Under the pieces are notes generated by a model, which was not told where the DNA came from, did not search any database, and saw only the letters and a list, made by a program, of their open reading frames with translations. The translations under genes were made by a program, and so were the position numbers. Positions 1 to 19,730 of a stretch of 64,000 bases of DNA are shown here, piece after piece; position 1 is the stretch's first letter; each line of letters starts with the position of its first letter. This DNA comes from Latrodectus hesperus (Eukaryota > Arthropoda > Arachnida > Araneae > Theridiidae): NCBI GenBank assembly GCA_037975125.1, contig CM075853.1, positions 25,121,399 to 25,185,398 on the forward strand, in the 5' to 3' direction.

Positions 1-1343
1 AGTAAAAGAATATTCCGTGCTTTTAATGAAATGAAATTGAAGGAATTAAACAAAAAATTGTGAAAATTTTCTTTTATTGTTTCTCATTTTTTAAAATGCT
101 TAAAATGAAAATTTTTATCGATTTACTGCAGGGAATTTATCTCCATTGTTCTTTTGACTTTGATTTCATTTAAAGACTTGATCCAAAGACAAAAGCAATC
201 AAGATTTCAAGTAGAAAACTTAATATAAATAGAAATATTTCGTCGGTGAAAAAGTGCAGACCTGGTCTGAAATTGTCTATTTCTGGACATTTTCGATTTA
301 TCTTAGAATTCTTTGAAAGTTCTCAAGTGTCCTTTGGGAGCATTAAATACTCTAGTGTTTCAGAAGCTCTTAAGATTTGTTTTTTTGGCACTTTTCAAAT
401 AGATAATGCTATATTGTCGTTAGAAAAGAAAAATATTTGATTCAAGTTAGAAAGTTCCGCATCTTTTTCGCATCAAAACATTTAAATTTGTTGAAATATG
501 AAAAAATTTTTATTGAAAGTTTCTTTAAGTTTAAAGTAAGAATTATCTCAGATATAAATGTATGCTGAAATTAATTAATACTTTTATCATATATTTTTAT
601 TTATTTTAATGGAAACTATTTCTATGTAGTAGGAGGAGAGAGAGTTCAATGTATATTGCCTTATAATAAGTTTTTTTGAAGTATTATTAGTAAAAATTAA
701 TAGAGTAGCAGTTACTTTAAGAATCTGTTGCTAAGATATAATGTTTTGAAAGGAAATGAGATTATTTTCACTATATTCAAAATTCTCCCCAAATTCTGGT
801 CAAAGATTTCAAATTCTGTTTTGCTGGGAAATCTTCATTTTTCATGATAATAATTTTTTCATTAAATAATTTATAAGCCGATTTCATACATCTAAAAATA
901 AAATTTTAATTCTTCTTAATAATATTTCACAATATCTAAGCACATGTTATATTTAATGTATATTTTAAAAGGTGTTTCATGAATTGAAAATACCAAATAT
1001 TACTATGCAGCTTATTGAAATCACTTAAATAGATTTTCCAGAACATACTAACCTTAATTAACAAATTTAATACATGAAAATAATAAGTCATATATGCACC
1101 ATAACTATTGTCATATTAGTTATCAATTGTTAATAGTACTTCTTAATATGTGCGCTGTCATAGCACAGATTATAAAATCTGTTGTTAGTATATTCTTGCG
1201 TGGTGATTTACAAAAATTTTGATGTGCTTTTTAATTGCTATATACACTAAATTTTAGATAGTTTTGGAAATTAGAAATTTTTTTTTGATTTAAACCGAAA
1301 CAGTTCAGATGCACAGTATATGTATTATAAGGATATGAGCAAA
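1..1343. other. AT-rich background, no gene recognised
   Basis: This stretch holds only short open frames, such as a 64-codon plus-strand frame at 246-440 with no recognisable motif. I see no transposon, RNA gene or splice pattern that I can defend. A polypurine run (aggaggagagagag) lies near 630. Confidence 0.6.
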
Positions 1344-1610
1344 TTATGGCACAGGTGCCGTATAATCCAGGATGCCAAATTCTGAGATTTGGTGATTTTT
1401 TGGCGGATTTTCTTATGTATATGGCAACCTCGTTTCTATTACGTCAGGCATATGTTGACCTATAAAAATTATGCAAAAAATTATATTTTGGTAACTCTAG
1501 TATTTACGTTATCGCTCACGTCACGATACGTAATATTGGCAACATTTCTTCATCGCCAAAAAATTCAGAATTTGGAATCATGGATTATACGGCACCTGTG
1601 CCCACATTAT
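1344..1610. mobile_element. MITE-like inverted-repeat element
   Basis: This non-coding element of about 267 bp is bounded by imperfect inverted repeats. The left arm (about 1344-1385) and the right arm (about 1550-1610, read on the minus strand) share GGCACAGGTGCCGTATAATC, then a variable base pair, then CCAAATTCTGA. The left end is preceded by TA and the right end is followed by TA in an AT-rich context, so a TA target duplication is possible but not certain. A 112-codon plus-strand frame at 1389-1727 crosses the element and resembles nothing known; I regard it as chance. The layout fits a miniature inverted-repeat DNA transposon moved in trans by a Tc1/mariner-type transposase. The superfamily is inferred. 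Confidence 0.6.
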
Positions 1611-2682
1611 ATGCAATTAAAACTTCAAGTCGACTGCGCTATGAAATTTTCTAACTCTACAATATTGGTTAAAACTAGGTTTCTTGTTATTTTAAAACTA
1701 CTCATATTTTTTTATGTAAAACAATAAATGCCACTTTATGTAAAACAATAAATATAAATATGCAAAATTCGATCATAAATTTTTGATTAAGTAACCAGTA
1801 TCTGTAAATATATTCCAAGTTTCATTACTTTAAGGTACCATTCCTACATACACGGCTGTGTCTCATTCAATGTAAACATTTTAGTACGCAAATTTTTATC
1901 TCATGAGAGATGCGATATACCCATAATTAACTTTAATGAGGAATAATTGAAAATCTGCGAATATCAGTATATGTGATTTATTACAGCCTATATTCCTTTA
2001 CTTTCGTTACATCACTAACATTTAAATCAATTATATCAATTTTGGCAAAATGTTCTAGAATTTTGGTAACCAGGCACTAAATTTTGGGAAGAAACATCGC
2101 ATTATTAAACAAAAATTTAGGAAAGAGTTACTTCTATAAAATTTTGATTTTTAATAGTGCTATGTCTTTTGCTTCGGGTAAAAACTGAACTTTAACTTTC
2201 AGATAAAAATATTTTGTCATGATTTGAAAAATAAGTGAAATAATCTCTGAAAACACAATTAATTATTATCGGATTATCAATTATTAAATCAAGATTTAGT
2301 GTAATGACATATTCATGGCAATGCAACTCACAAGTCAATTTAAATCAGTGTTTCCGTTGATGAGAACATTTTTTTTATGAAAATTATCATAATTTAAGCC
2401 CTATGAATAGAGTTTTGGCTTTAGTAACTGCCATCAAAAGATAATTTTTTAAGATTACTAAATCTAGCGATATGACTTATTAGTTTCATCACCTTTCGTT
2501 TCATTCATTTTTACAGTAAGATGTATTGACACTTTTATATCTTCAATAGAAATATGTATTGACACTGTCTGAACCATGAAGTACAATAAAATTTCTTGTT
2601 AATTTCACAAATTTAGTTAATATGTTTATAAGCATACTGAAGTCGAAATTCAGTATATTTTAGAGTTAATGTAAGCAAATTA
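1611..2682. other. AT-rich background, no gene recognised
   Basis: I see nothing beyond AT-rich sequence with short chance frames. A 17-bp direct repeat (GCCACTTTATGTAAAAC and its neighbour near 1715-1750) is the only local structure. Confidence 0.55.
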
Positions 2683-3480
2683 TTAGGTCTACCGGAAAAT
2701 TCAGTCCGTTGATTGATGGCAACGTTGTTAAAACCATGTTAGGGCAAGATCTTTTTCTGACAACATTGGAGATCGCAGAAGGCTTAATTCAGCTCTCAAC
2801 TAACTATTTCGGACCACATTCAGAAGACTGAATAGGTATGAAAATATTCAAAATGGTTGCCCCGTGAATTGAGTGAGTAGAATTTTGATGATCCAGTCAT
2901 CCTAAGCCTATCTCTGCTTGTTCGGAACAAAACTGAACTGGATGATAACTGGGAATATAATGGGAATTACCTCTGAATGCATCATAAGGAAAATATTATA
3001 TTGTGAGGAAAACTTAGCCCTTAAAACTCTAAGCAAATTTGACTCTGAATAAGTGAATGTTGTGTATATGGTGGGACATTTGAGGGCCACTACATTATAA
3101 GCATTAAAAATTGAACAAAAAGCTCAGTTCGGAAAAGTATTGTCAGCAACTGGATAATGTAAAAGGAGCATTCCAAGAAAAGAGAGTGGAAAAATTGCAG
3201 AACTAGGCTGAAAAATTCTGTTCCATGCACCATATTCCTTGGACTTATCACCCTCTAGCTATCACTTGGTTTACTCTTACAAAATTTTTTGAAGGGCAAA
3301 AAAATTCCAAAATGAAAAGCACTGTTACCATTTTTCGCTTAAGAAAACGAAATTGTCCATCTATTACATATGTGTGATCTTTAGCGTGGTTAACAGACAT
3401 CTGAGTACTGTTTCTTAGTGAAGGGGATTTATATAAGGGATAATACGGGGTTGTTAAACGTATAAGAAAGGTCTTAGAAA
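2683..3480 (+). mobile_element. Decayed mariner-type transposon
   Basis: Broken plus-strand reading frames match the mariner transposase order. A helix-turn-helix linker-like motif WLPRELSE is encoded at 2854-2877, and a HAPYSLDLSPSSYHL motif, equivalent to the mariner YSPDLAPSDYHLF box, is encoded near 3221-3265. In that box the third catalytic aspartate reads serine. Stops and frameshifts are dense throughout. The left end begins TTAGGTCTACCGG just after a TA, which is a plausible terminal repeat, but I could not find its partner on the right, so the right limit is approximate. This is an old, dead copy unrelated at the nucleotide level to the two mariners at 5.3 and 42.4 kb. Confidence 0.7.
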
Positions 3481-5272
3481 TCTTCTGACACCAGAGTCTT
3501 GGAACAGTATAGGGGTAAAATATTTGAACATTTAAAAATTTAGAATTGTAATAAACAGGTTATATTATAAGAACTTCTTAAATTATATATATATAATTCA
3601 CCACCCTTTAATACATCGTATTAAATAATTTAATTCTATTTTACAGTACAACACTTCTATATGGATCTTTATATTAACTTTTGCCTAGTTTTTCAATTTA
3701 AACTACATATTTAAATATTATCAGCTTTTAAAATATTTCACAATTCATTAGATTTCTCTCAACGCATATCGTAATTAGTAGCACAATTTATATTTTTCGA
3801 AAATATTTATTCAGTATTTTATCAGTTTTCAAAGGACAAAAATGGATAAAATATCTACTTGCGTGCAAAGTTATCCTCATTTTATTTCGTTGTTTTATAA
3901 GGAATTAATTTTATATATTAATAAATTCTTTCTCATGGTATGTTTGAAAAATTAATATTCAACGATAAAAATTGTGCTACCTATGTGAGATATCGAGAAA
4001 CATATTTAGAATAAGATATTTTGTATCTTTAATTGAATAAGACATATTATTCAAGGACTCCAGACTCAATAAGAGAAAATAAATTAAAGATAATCGTAGA
4101 ATAAAAGAATTTATTGAATGCAATCATTAAATATACAAATAAGTTAAAAACAATTTTGATATAAATCTTTTTTGAAATAATAAGCTAATTTTTTCTTAAA
4201 TATATTTGCATTTATTTCTCCTTTATACAGCATCTTTATAAAATGTAAATGTTACGTTTTTCAATTATTCAACCCTTGTTATTTTTATCTTATTTTAGAA
4301 AATATTAGATCATTAGAATAAGATAACAATAACCTTATTATTCTTTTCTTAGCTTTTTTTGTGTTGGTATTTCTGTGATGGTAAATTCTATTTGCAGATT
4401 TGGAGTGACATCACATTATTATTAAATGTAAAGTTTTCAAAATTTCAAAACTATTTCTCAAGATTATTATGTTTATTCTAATTTAATTTCTAATATTATA
4501 ATACTGAAAGAACGTTTTTCAAAGTATCTCAACAAAAATATTACTGGACAAGCAGAAATAAATTTTAATGATCTACCATGTTTTTATATTTGAATTAAAA
4601 CATTCTCAATAAAAATTAAAATTATATTTGCTCGAAATATTTTTCGTTAATACAAAGATTTTTATGATTGTTAATGGTATATCTTAAGAAAGAATTATTC
4701 TATTTTAATGAATAAGATTTTACAGTTTGTTTGTAATATCTATGATTATCCAGTCTAGCCAATCTATAATTGAAAAAAATACATGAAAATTAAATTAAAT
4801 ATAAGTTTTTGGTTTACACATATTTTTACAAGTTTTAAATTATATTTTCTCTATTTATGGCCTGTTTCTAAACACATTTTTCTCAGCTCATTTGAAAATT
4901 AAAAAAAGAAAACAGATTTGTGTGAAATCGGCTTATACTTCCAGTGAAAACATTCTGCGGAAGAGGCTAAATGGATTTTAGAAAAAATTACTTTTTGCTT
5001 TTGGATATGTATCTCAATAACAAAGAAAGTGAAAGCAACATCAAACGAAAGTATCTTAAAATAAGTATTTTAGAAATTTGAAACTTCAGTCTTGTTTTTT
5101 GATGTATTGTTACACAGATATTAGAAATAAATTGGTCAGAATGACTTGATATTTCATCTAAATAAACGCGAAACAATCAAAATTTTGTCAAAAAAAGTTA
5201 GCATTCTAAAAAAAATTGGTTACAAATAGCGCTGTACTTGTCATAAATATCTAATTAAAAGAATTGATATAT
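3481..5272. other. AT-rich background, no gene recognised
   Basis: This is low-complexity AT-rich DNA with a short (TA)n near 3581. A 62-codon minus-strand frame at 4988-5176 has no known motif. No element boundary is visible. Confidence 0.55.

Positions 5273-7991
<2,719 letters not shown>

Positions 7992-8056
<65 letters not shown>
7992..8056. repeat. (TA)n microsatellite, about 65 bp
   Basis: Uninterrupted TA array flanked by unique AT-rich sequence. Confidence 0.97.
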
Positions 8057-11660
<3,604 letters not shown>

Positions 11661-11837
11661 TTAATTAATTGCGATTATGATAACATTTAGAGGTATAATC
11701 TCTGCAGGGCGTTTTTCTCCTTGCTTAGGTGCTTTAACGCTCGGACGTTTATGATGTTGAGTTCTATAACTAGACACTAGTTTCATATACCGAATATTTA
11801 ACGCAGTATTAAATTGTATAGTATCCACCTTAATATT
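11661..11837 (-). CDS. Candidate terminal coding exon, function unknown
   Basis: On the minus strand an open stretch of 58 codons runs from a splice-acceptor-like sequence to a stop at 11661-11663. The acceptor ends TTTTACATTGCAG just before 11837, with a branch-site-like CTAAC about 17 bases upstream. The peptide includes RTQHHKRPSVKAPKQGEKRP, a basic, low-AT-bias stretch unlike the Lys/Asn/Ile/Phe-rich chance frames around it. Base composition rises here (for example CGTCCGAGCGTTAAAGCACC). I do not recognise the family. It could be the last exon of a gene lying on the minus strand at higher coordinates, a piece of an unrecognised mobile element, or chance. No upstream exon was found. Confidence 0.25.
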   Translation of the reverse strand, partial: NIKVDTIQFNTALNIRYMKLVSSYRTQHHKRPSVKAPKQGEKRPAEIIPLNVIIIAIN

Positions 11838-14738
11838 CTGCAATGTAAAAGTTAGCTAATTTTATGAAATATTAAATAATGATTTTGAAATTCTTAAGTA
11901 TTATTAAGTACCAGAAAAGTTATTTTTTGCTCTGATTACCACCATAAGCATATTACAATATTGAATTTTCTGAATATTAAATGTATTTTTAAAAAATGAC
12001 AAGGAAAACAGCTTGTATGTCTGCCAGCGAAACTATAGAAATGCTTATGGCTCGAAGCATTCAGACATTTTAAGTATAATCAATAAGAGCTAGAAAATAT
12101 ATCATGTTCATTTTTGAACATCACGAGTTAAAAATTAGAACTAATAACAAAAATATTTCAACAAAACTTTAATTAGAGTAATTCACTTCTAAAATTGCCC
12201 CAACGAAGTTTTCTTTTAGAATGCTAAAACTAAAAGTCCTTTAACTCTTGTAGGAAATTCATTGAAACTGTTTTAAGGTTTTTATCTTGAAATATTTAGA
12301 AAATAATACTTATCAAATAATATCATAAAAATAAAAAATTTAATAAATATTAGAGAATGTGGTGTACCAACTAATGTATCTGTACACAATTTGTATTTTA
12401 ATTGTATTTCTATGTTATACATAATATTATACACACAATTAAAAAACAGTATTTTTATTATTGTGTTTTATTTGTCTGTACATATAACAATACACACACA
12501 ATTAAAACACGCAATAATAAAAAATATTCACAATATACAATTTTTACACACAAGCTCAATTTATCGCACAATATTTCATTTATTACTTTGTTTTCACCAA
12601 GAAAACTAATCAATCACATTTTTTCTAAATGCTTTTAATACTTTTGGCACTTTCTTCAGGGACATTAAAATTAAATCCTGTATGAGAATTTCAGCAATAG
12701 GTTTCGTCATTAAAATAGTCTTCTAAAAAATATTTTATTTTTGAATGTTATCAAATATTTATTTACATATTTCAGTTGAATTTTAAATAATAAATTTGTG
12801 AAAATTGTAATAAAATCTTTTAACATTAAAGAAAGTGTTGGTGATCATAGATACAATTTCAAAGGTCAATCTCAGACCATTCCATATATGTGTGCATATG
12901 TGTGTCAATATAATTTATTTACCTGATTTATTTAGCTACCTTTCATGAAGAAACTATGCAAATATTTATGAATTATATTTCTACGATTTAAATTTAATAA
13001 CAATGTACAGAAAGAATTTTTAAATATATATTTATAATAAGTACACATTTTTACATAATTTCGTGAAGTTAATCTAATTTGCAACGGAAATCAAAATACA
13101 TCATTATATTTTTTAAAATCAATTTTAGGAAAAGTTGTCTTCGGTTTCAAAAAATCAATTTAGTTCACGAAATTATTTTAACGTGAGGACTATTAATTAT
13201 AATTTTATGGCAAAATAATTTACAATTATAACATATTTTATTATAATTATCATAAAATAATTTAATTACCAAGAAGTTACGTTAAATTATCTAGTGTTAT
13301 AATTAAGATATAAAATCCTTTTTCTAACAATTTGAAATTCCTTTTGGGCAAAAAATAAAATATTTCGAAAAAAAATTTTACTCTTGAGAAGAAGTAATCT
13401 TTGGTTCATTCTATTTTTACAGTTAATTTACTCTTACCATTCTTCACTTGAAAAAGTAAATGTTTTTACATCAATGTTTCCAATTAATTTAGAATAATTA
13501 ACTGATTAAGTTTTAATTCCTATTTTATATTGTTCAGTTAAAAGAATAATAAAGAAATCTTTTTTAAGATCACAGAATGGAAGTTGGAATTGTTAAATTG
13601 AAGGTCCTTGCATTGTTTTTAATTAATTTAATCTAATTATATTAAATCGTCTTATAAAAGAGAATAAAAATTTGTTACACAATTGTTTCGCATCTTAGTG
13701 GGCAAATATTTAGATTTAAAGTGGAGTTTACAAAGTAACAATGCTTCTAATTTTCTGTTGAAACATTTATTTTAAATGCCACATAAATTTAAATGCCAAT
13801 ATATTGTTATTGAAAAAGAATACAAAATTTAATAGTTACATAATAATAGTTAATCATAAGAGATGAATTAAAAGCAAACATGTTTTATTAAAAAAAACAT
13901 ATTCTGATTTATTAAAACCATAATGACTATTATCTGTTATTTTGTGAAAATTGTTTTACTTTGCTAATGAATTCGTTTACTATTTGTAAATAATATTGGT
14001 TTTTTTTCTGTATGAAAAACTTAGAAAAGAAATACATCAGTTTATAAGACTTAATTTATTAATTGATGATGGATTTAATTGAAATATAATAAGTGTTGTA
14101 AAATTCAAAATTTACTATTTTCATATTTTACATGTATATTTATAATAAATTCTAAGTTACATGTGACGTTATGATTCCTATGAGGATATAAAATTCAAGC
14201 ATTATTTTCTATTCATAGTCTTTGAATGGAAATCCCCTATTTTTTTACTATGCGATGCCTGAAAAAAATTGATGAAAGTTTAATAGAAAAATAATCTATT
14301 TCGCTTAAAATTCTTTGATCTAGGATGCCACTGTTTCACGTTGATGTATATTCACATTGATATGAGTTAATTCCACAGCCTAAAGTTTTTTTAAATTTAA
14401 TACGACCCAAAAACGATGCAATAATACAGATTCCATCAGCATAAATTTTCACCTTCATTGAAATTTGTAAGATGGTTGACATTATTTTTGATGTTAAACT
14501 TTTTAACGAATTAATGTGGTATGAAAAGATTTTTTTACTTGCAACAATTTTCAATAAAATATTAACCACATACTCTTATTTATAAGCCTTTAAGATGATA
14601 GTACCTTTCAAAAGATGGTTTAAAAATATTTATGGTGTTTTTTTAATAAATTAGTAATTAAAATCAATGTAAATAGTATTTTTTTCTTCCGAAAGTTTAT
14701 TTAGATTTATTTATTTGTAACATATATATCTTTAATAA
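11838..14738. other. AT-rich background, no gene recognised
   Basis: The interval 12385-12560 is rich in ACACACAATTAAAA-like words on both strands, which gives two overlapping chance frames (12391-12638). A 77-codon minus frame at 14336-14569 shows no motif. I see no element boundaries. Confidence 0.55.
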
Positions 14739-14749
14739 AAATGAACAAC

Positions 14750-14947
14750 TAAACAAAACTCCATGGCACGACAGCCCATGTGGGCCAAGGCCTACAGTGC
14801 CCATAACTGTTTTCATGACCGAGAGCCCTATGGTGCAAAGCATATGTCCCAGTTAGGTGGTCAGGCTAACGTGAGACCCCCAGTGTTTAGTTCCCAAGCA
14901 TGCTTGGTACTCAGTTAATCGACCCACTGAAAGGATGAAAGGCTGAT
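14750..14947 (-). mobile_element. Short 198-bp retroposon with target duplications
   Basis: This moderately GC-rich block is flanked by the perfect 11-bp direct repeat AAATGAACAAC (14739-14749 and 14948-14958). Read on the minus strand it starts ATCAGCCTTTCATCC and ends CCATGGAGTTTTGTTTA. A second copy with the same two ends lies at 53471-53660 on the plus strand. The shared ends plus the target duplication show a discrete mobile unit. The weakly A/T-rich 3' tail and the duplication length suggest LINE-driven retroposition. I do not see good tRNA-type A and B boxes, so it may be a SINE of another origin or a short LINE 3' fragment. Confidence 0.7.
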
Positions 14948-15098
14948 AAATGAACAACAGTTTTTACAAACTATCTAACTGCTTCTGTTGTTAGGAACTT
15001 CGAAGTTTAAGATTTCTTTATCTTACGAATTTCGCTTTTGTAAGGGCTTGCAATAAAGTTATTTTTAATTTTATTATACCTTAACGTTATATTTATAG

Positions 15099-15140
15099 CC
15101 CTCTCTCTCTCCCTATATATATATATATATATATATATAT
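15099..15140. repeat. (CT)n then (TA)n microsatellite
   Basis: A short CT run passes into about 27 bp of TA, directly at the 3' end of the LINE fragment at 15141-15643. Confidence 0.95.
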
Positions 15141-15761
<621 letters not shown>

Positions 15762-17150
15762 AGGAAGAAAAAAGTGATTGATTAGAAATGTTACTATTAT
15801 TAATTAAAAATTCTATTAATTAATGAAATTAAAAAAAATTAAATCATCCAGCCAATTTAAAGTAACCATAAAGGAAATGTTTTGTCTTGCCATTTTCTTC
15901 CGTTCTCTTGTCAACGTGTTAATGACTTGAATCAATGGAAAATGGCTTCTCAAGCCGAAGCTTTGGTCTTAAATAATTTTATTAAGAAAATGAACTTCGA
16001 CACTATTCTTAGACATTCGATAATGAGTTTCGTATTGTTTGCTCTTTCTGGAAGAATGCAATTTGATGGCAGGCAACAAATTCATCAACAATGACGCCGT
16101 CTCAATACTATGTGTGACGTAGATGAATCATAATCTGATGTCATGGACATTTTAAACCAATGAAAATTGTAATAAAGTGATTATAGACATGATCTCAACA
16201 AAAACGACAGAAAAAACCACTTTATAGTTAATAATGAGAAATATATGCGGTTTTCATAAAGGATCACAACAAAAGTAAAATATTATTTAGAAGTTAAAAA
16301 ACAAACACAATTAGTTATATAGAAGAAAAACAAGGAAATCATGAATATTTTGACTTATGCTTACGTAACTCAATGTGGATGTAAAAGAGAATTTGTTCAT
16401 TGCGATTTTAAATACACTAAAAAAGTTTGGCCTCTGAAATGTTATATTTCCATTAATTATTATTTAACTGTGCCCTTTAATCATTTCACTGACTATTTAT
16501 AATGTACTATGCTCCATTTTTTTATTTTGCTGTAAAGATCGAATAAATTAATTAAACCTCCATTTTTTCTGAAATGTGGTTCAATAATAACTTCATCACA
16601 AATTGAAAAAAACAGGAGACAGTGTAAGTCAATTATTAAGCAATGCATTTTTATTTTCTTAATCAATATCATTTCCCTCAAAATATATTGCTGACGTTCT
16701 ATCAAAAATGCCACATGTTTTTCCGGAAAACTTGAAGTATATAAATATTTTTTGTTTCATGTACGTGAATTCTTTTAAAATGGAGGTTTAAATATATTCA
16801 TGTTATAAACATTTCTAAAAGCTGTAACAGAAAGATAAATAATATTCTTTTTATGATTTTATAATTATTATTTTTTAAAATTTGTATACCTTTTATCATA
16901 GACAATAACGTGTAAATTTAATTCTGTTTCATTTTAAAATGTTCTTATTTGATTTTAGGTCAGTCAAATCAATATTAAAGTAAATGACATAAATATTTCA
17001 TAAAATCCAATTGTTACTGTCTAGAGAAAAAACAGCAAATAAATATTATATAAAAACAAGATTTAAAGCAGTGATACATTTTCTATTCTTCTACATTATT
17101 TTTACAATAAATATGCATTAGCTTTTGGGGAAAAATTTGAATGAAGAAGT
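15762..17150. other. AT-rich background with a less AT-rich patch
   Basis: The segment 15880-16150 is less AT-rich than its surroundings and holds a 70-codon plus frame (15882-16094) with no motif I recognise. It may be part of an unidentified repeat. The remainder is AT-rich with chance frames. Confidence 0.45.
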
Positions 17151-17445
17151 CACTTCACATTTGATCTCCGATTTTGCAGCATTATTCGTCAAGCTTTCAT
17201 TGGTTTGGTGGCGCCACTTGTCATCCTGCTTACTTTAAGCTTCTTTCAGCTCATCACAAAATTCCTTCAGAGATAGTTTCAGTTTATCCTAACAGAAACA
17301 TATAAACATACATGAATACATAGAGCATAGTTTTTTATAGACGCCACGTGGTGGCAGCTGTGGATTGAACAGGATAAAAATCTACGCTGAACTTGAGTGT
17401 CGGGGCCTTTTGGAGATGGTGTAGGCCTTCCCACACCAGAAGGAT
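17151..17445. other. Unclassified less AT-rich block, possible repeat fragment
   Basis: Composition shifts sharply upward in G+C at 17195-17290 and 17340-17445. Two short palindromic words occur, GTGGCGCCAC at about 17208 and CACGTG at about 17346. No open frame, polymerase III boxes, terminal repeats or target duplication are evident. The shift suggests an inserted repeat that I cannot name. Confidence 0.35.
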
Positions 17446-18530
17446 AAGTAAGAACAAAAACAGTTACAAGAAAAAATCATAATCTAAAACAAATTATAAG
17501 AATTGTTTTTAATATTTAAAAATTTTCAATTTGCATCCATTCAACAAATTTTGATACGGAATGTTATGATAATAAATTTCCAGTTAATGTTACACACATA
17601 TATTTGTCTATTAGCTTTTTGGTTTTAAAAGGAAAATTCACAATTATAAATTAAATTATTAATTAGACATTTGTTTTTGAAACAGAAAAATAGTTAAAAA
17701 GGATCATTGATTAATAAAAGGGATTAATAAAGAAATTTTTTTATTTTTAATGAAGGAAAAAATGTGATAAAATAATAAAATGACATTTTGATAAAAATAT
17801 TGAAAGAAAAGCGCAAGAATATAACTTAATAATTTTCCCAAGTATAAGCTTCTGAAGCAAAAAATTGAGATATTTCATAATTGTTGTTAAATTTTACTAG
17901 TTATTAAACTTTTCTTTAAAAATACTGACATGCAAATATATTATTCATTAATTATTATGATACATTACTAATTTTATTGTTATATTACATAAAACATTTT
18001 AATTATTCAAATACAACCACCACATAAATTTACTCACATAATATTTTTAAATTTCGAAGAAACAAAATTTCCAACAATACGCTGTAATATATGTATAAAG
18101 AATGCACAAATATAGTATTAAAATAAATGCTTGTTTTACTGTTTAAACTAATCACGTTTATATATTTTTCAGCATTAAATTAAAGTTGCTTAGTCAATGA
18201 AACCACACAGAAAAATATTTTATAATAATATATTTTTTTATTTTCTTACGGGGAAAGCAAATTTAATCCTGTTAATGAAACTTCACTGAAATTCAGTGTT
18301 TACAATGCATACAATGCATTACTAGAAGATTAACTACAAGGCTAAATTATAATACTTTAATTATCAGAAAATGCTGTGGCCCTGATTTTAGAATATCCGT
18401 TAAAGTAATTTCCTAAGCAAAGTCTTAGTAATTACAATATTTTGATGAAGCTAATTTAATTTTATTAATAAGCTCTGTAAAAGTTGGGAATATTTTTCTT
18501 TTTCAATCTTTCGCTCTCGCTCTCTTTGTG
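17446..18530. other. AT-rich background, no gene recognised
   Basis: I see no feature apart from a tandem pair of ACAATGCAT near 18302-18319 and a short CTCGCTCTC tract just before the (TA)n array. Confidence 0.55.
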
Positions 18531-18708
<178 letters not shown>

Positions 18709-18749
18709 CTTATAAAGAAAAATATCAAAGAAAGATAGATATAAATGGA

Positions 18750-18868
18750 ATAAAGTACCAATATGGCCAGCTTCGTCAGGGGGTGTTGACCACAATGGCA
18801 CAAATTATGGCTTTTCTGCAATGGCCCAAGACATAGTCTTAAAGAAGCCAGTACACCCCTAGCTAAGC
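18750..18868. other. Unclassified segment between two (TA)n arrays
   Basis: This is a short, less AT-rich segment (GGCCAGCTTCGTCAGGGGGT at about 18763) bracketed by TA arrays, much like the LINE fragment at 15141-15643. A 25-bp piece of it (18842-18866) recurs exactly at 19678-19702. It is probably a fragment of a mobile element, but I see no coding motif. Confidence 0.4.
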
Positions 18869-18919
18869 TTAAATATTTTATATATTCTTGGGCTTTTTTA
18901 ATTCTATATCTAACTTTGC

Positions 18920-19171
<252 letters not shown>

Positions 19172-19647
19172 CATCAAAATAATTTTTGAAATATTCTGTC
19201 CCTCAATATTTAAGTTTATATTTTTTTTGCACGTAAAAATCTTTTCATTTGTAGCTTTTGAATGCAAATGAAGCGGATGTTTGTCACATGACACATAACA
19301 GCGTTGAATCACAATATTAAGCTCCGCATTGGTTTGCTAAATAGAAAGAAATTTTTTTAGATAAATCAATATCATATATACAAGCTATAACTAAAATATT
19401 TATCATTAAATGGCTGAAGAAAATTTCTATTTTACTTTAAATATATTGAAAAAGTTTTACATTTCATATTACTTAAAATGTACTTTATTTAATTTTAAAA
19501 TATATTAAGAATTTCAGTGTCTCTTTTGAGGATATTTAAATATGAATATAAAATAAATAAAAAAGTTATTTCTTACAGTTATTTATGTATTGTATAGAAA
19601 ATATAATAAATAGAATTTAAGTAAGAAATGCAAATGTTATTAAAATT
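19172..19647. other. AT-rich background, no gene recognised
   Basis: Nothing is recognised here. Confidence 0.55.
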
Positions 19648-19730
19648 AAATACATAATATAATATGGTTTTCATTTTAAGAAGCCAGTACACCCCTAGCT
19701 AAATACATAATATAATATAATTTTCATTTT
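19648..19730. repeat. 30-bp direct duplication around a copied filler
   Basis: Two 30-bp direct repeats (19648-19677 and 19701-19730) differ only at two adjacent bases, GG versus AA. Between and slightly overlapping them is a 25-bp word (19678-19702) identical to 18842-18866, about 836 bp upstream. The arrangement looks like a target duplication or a repair event with filler copied from nearby DNA. Confidence 0.75.
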
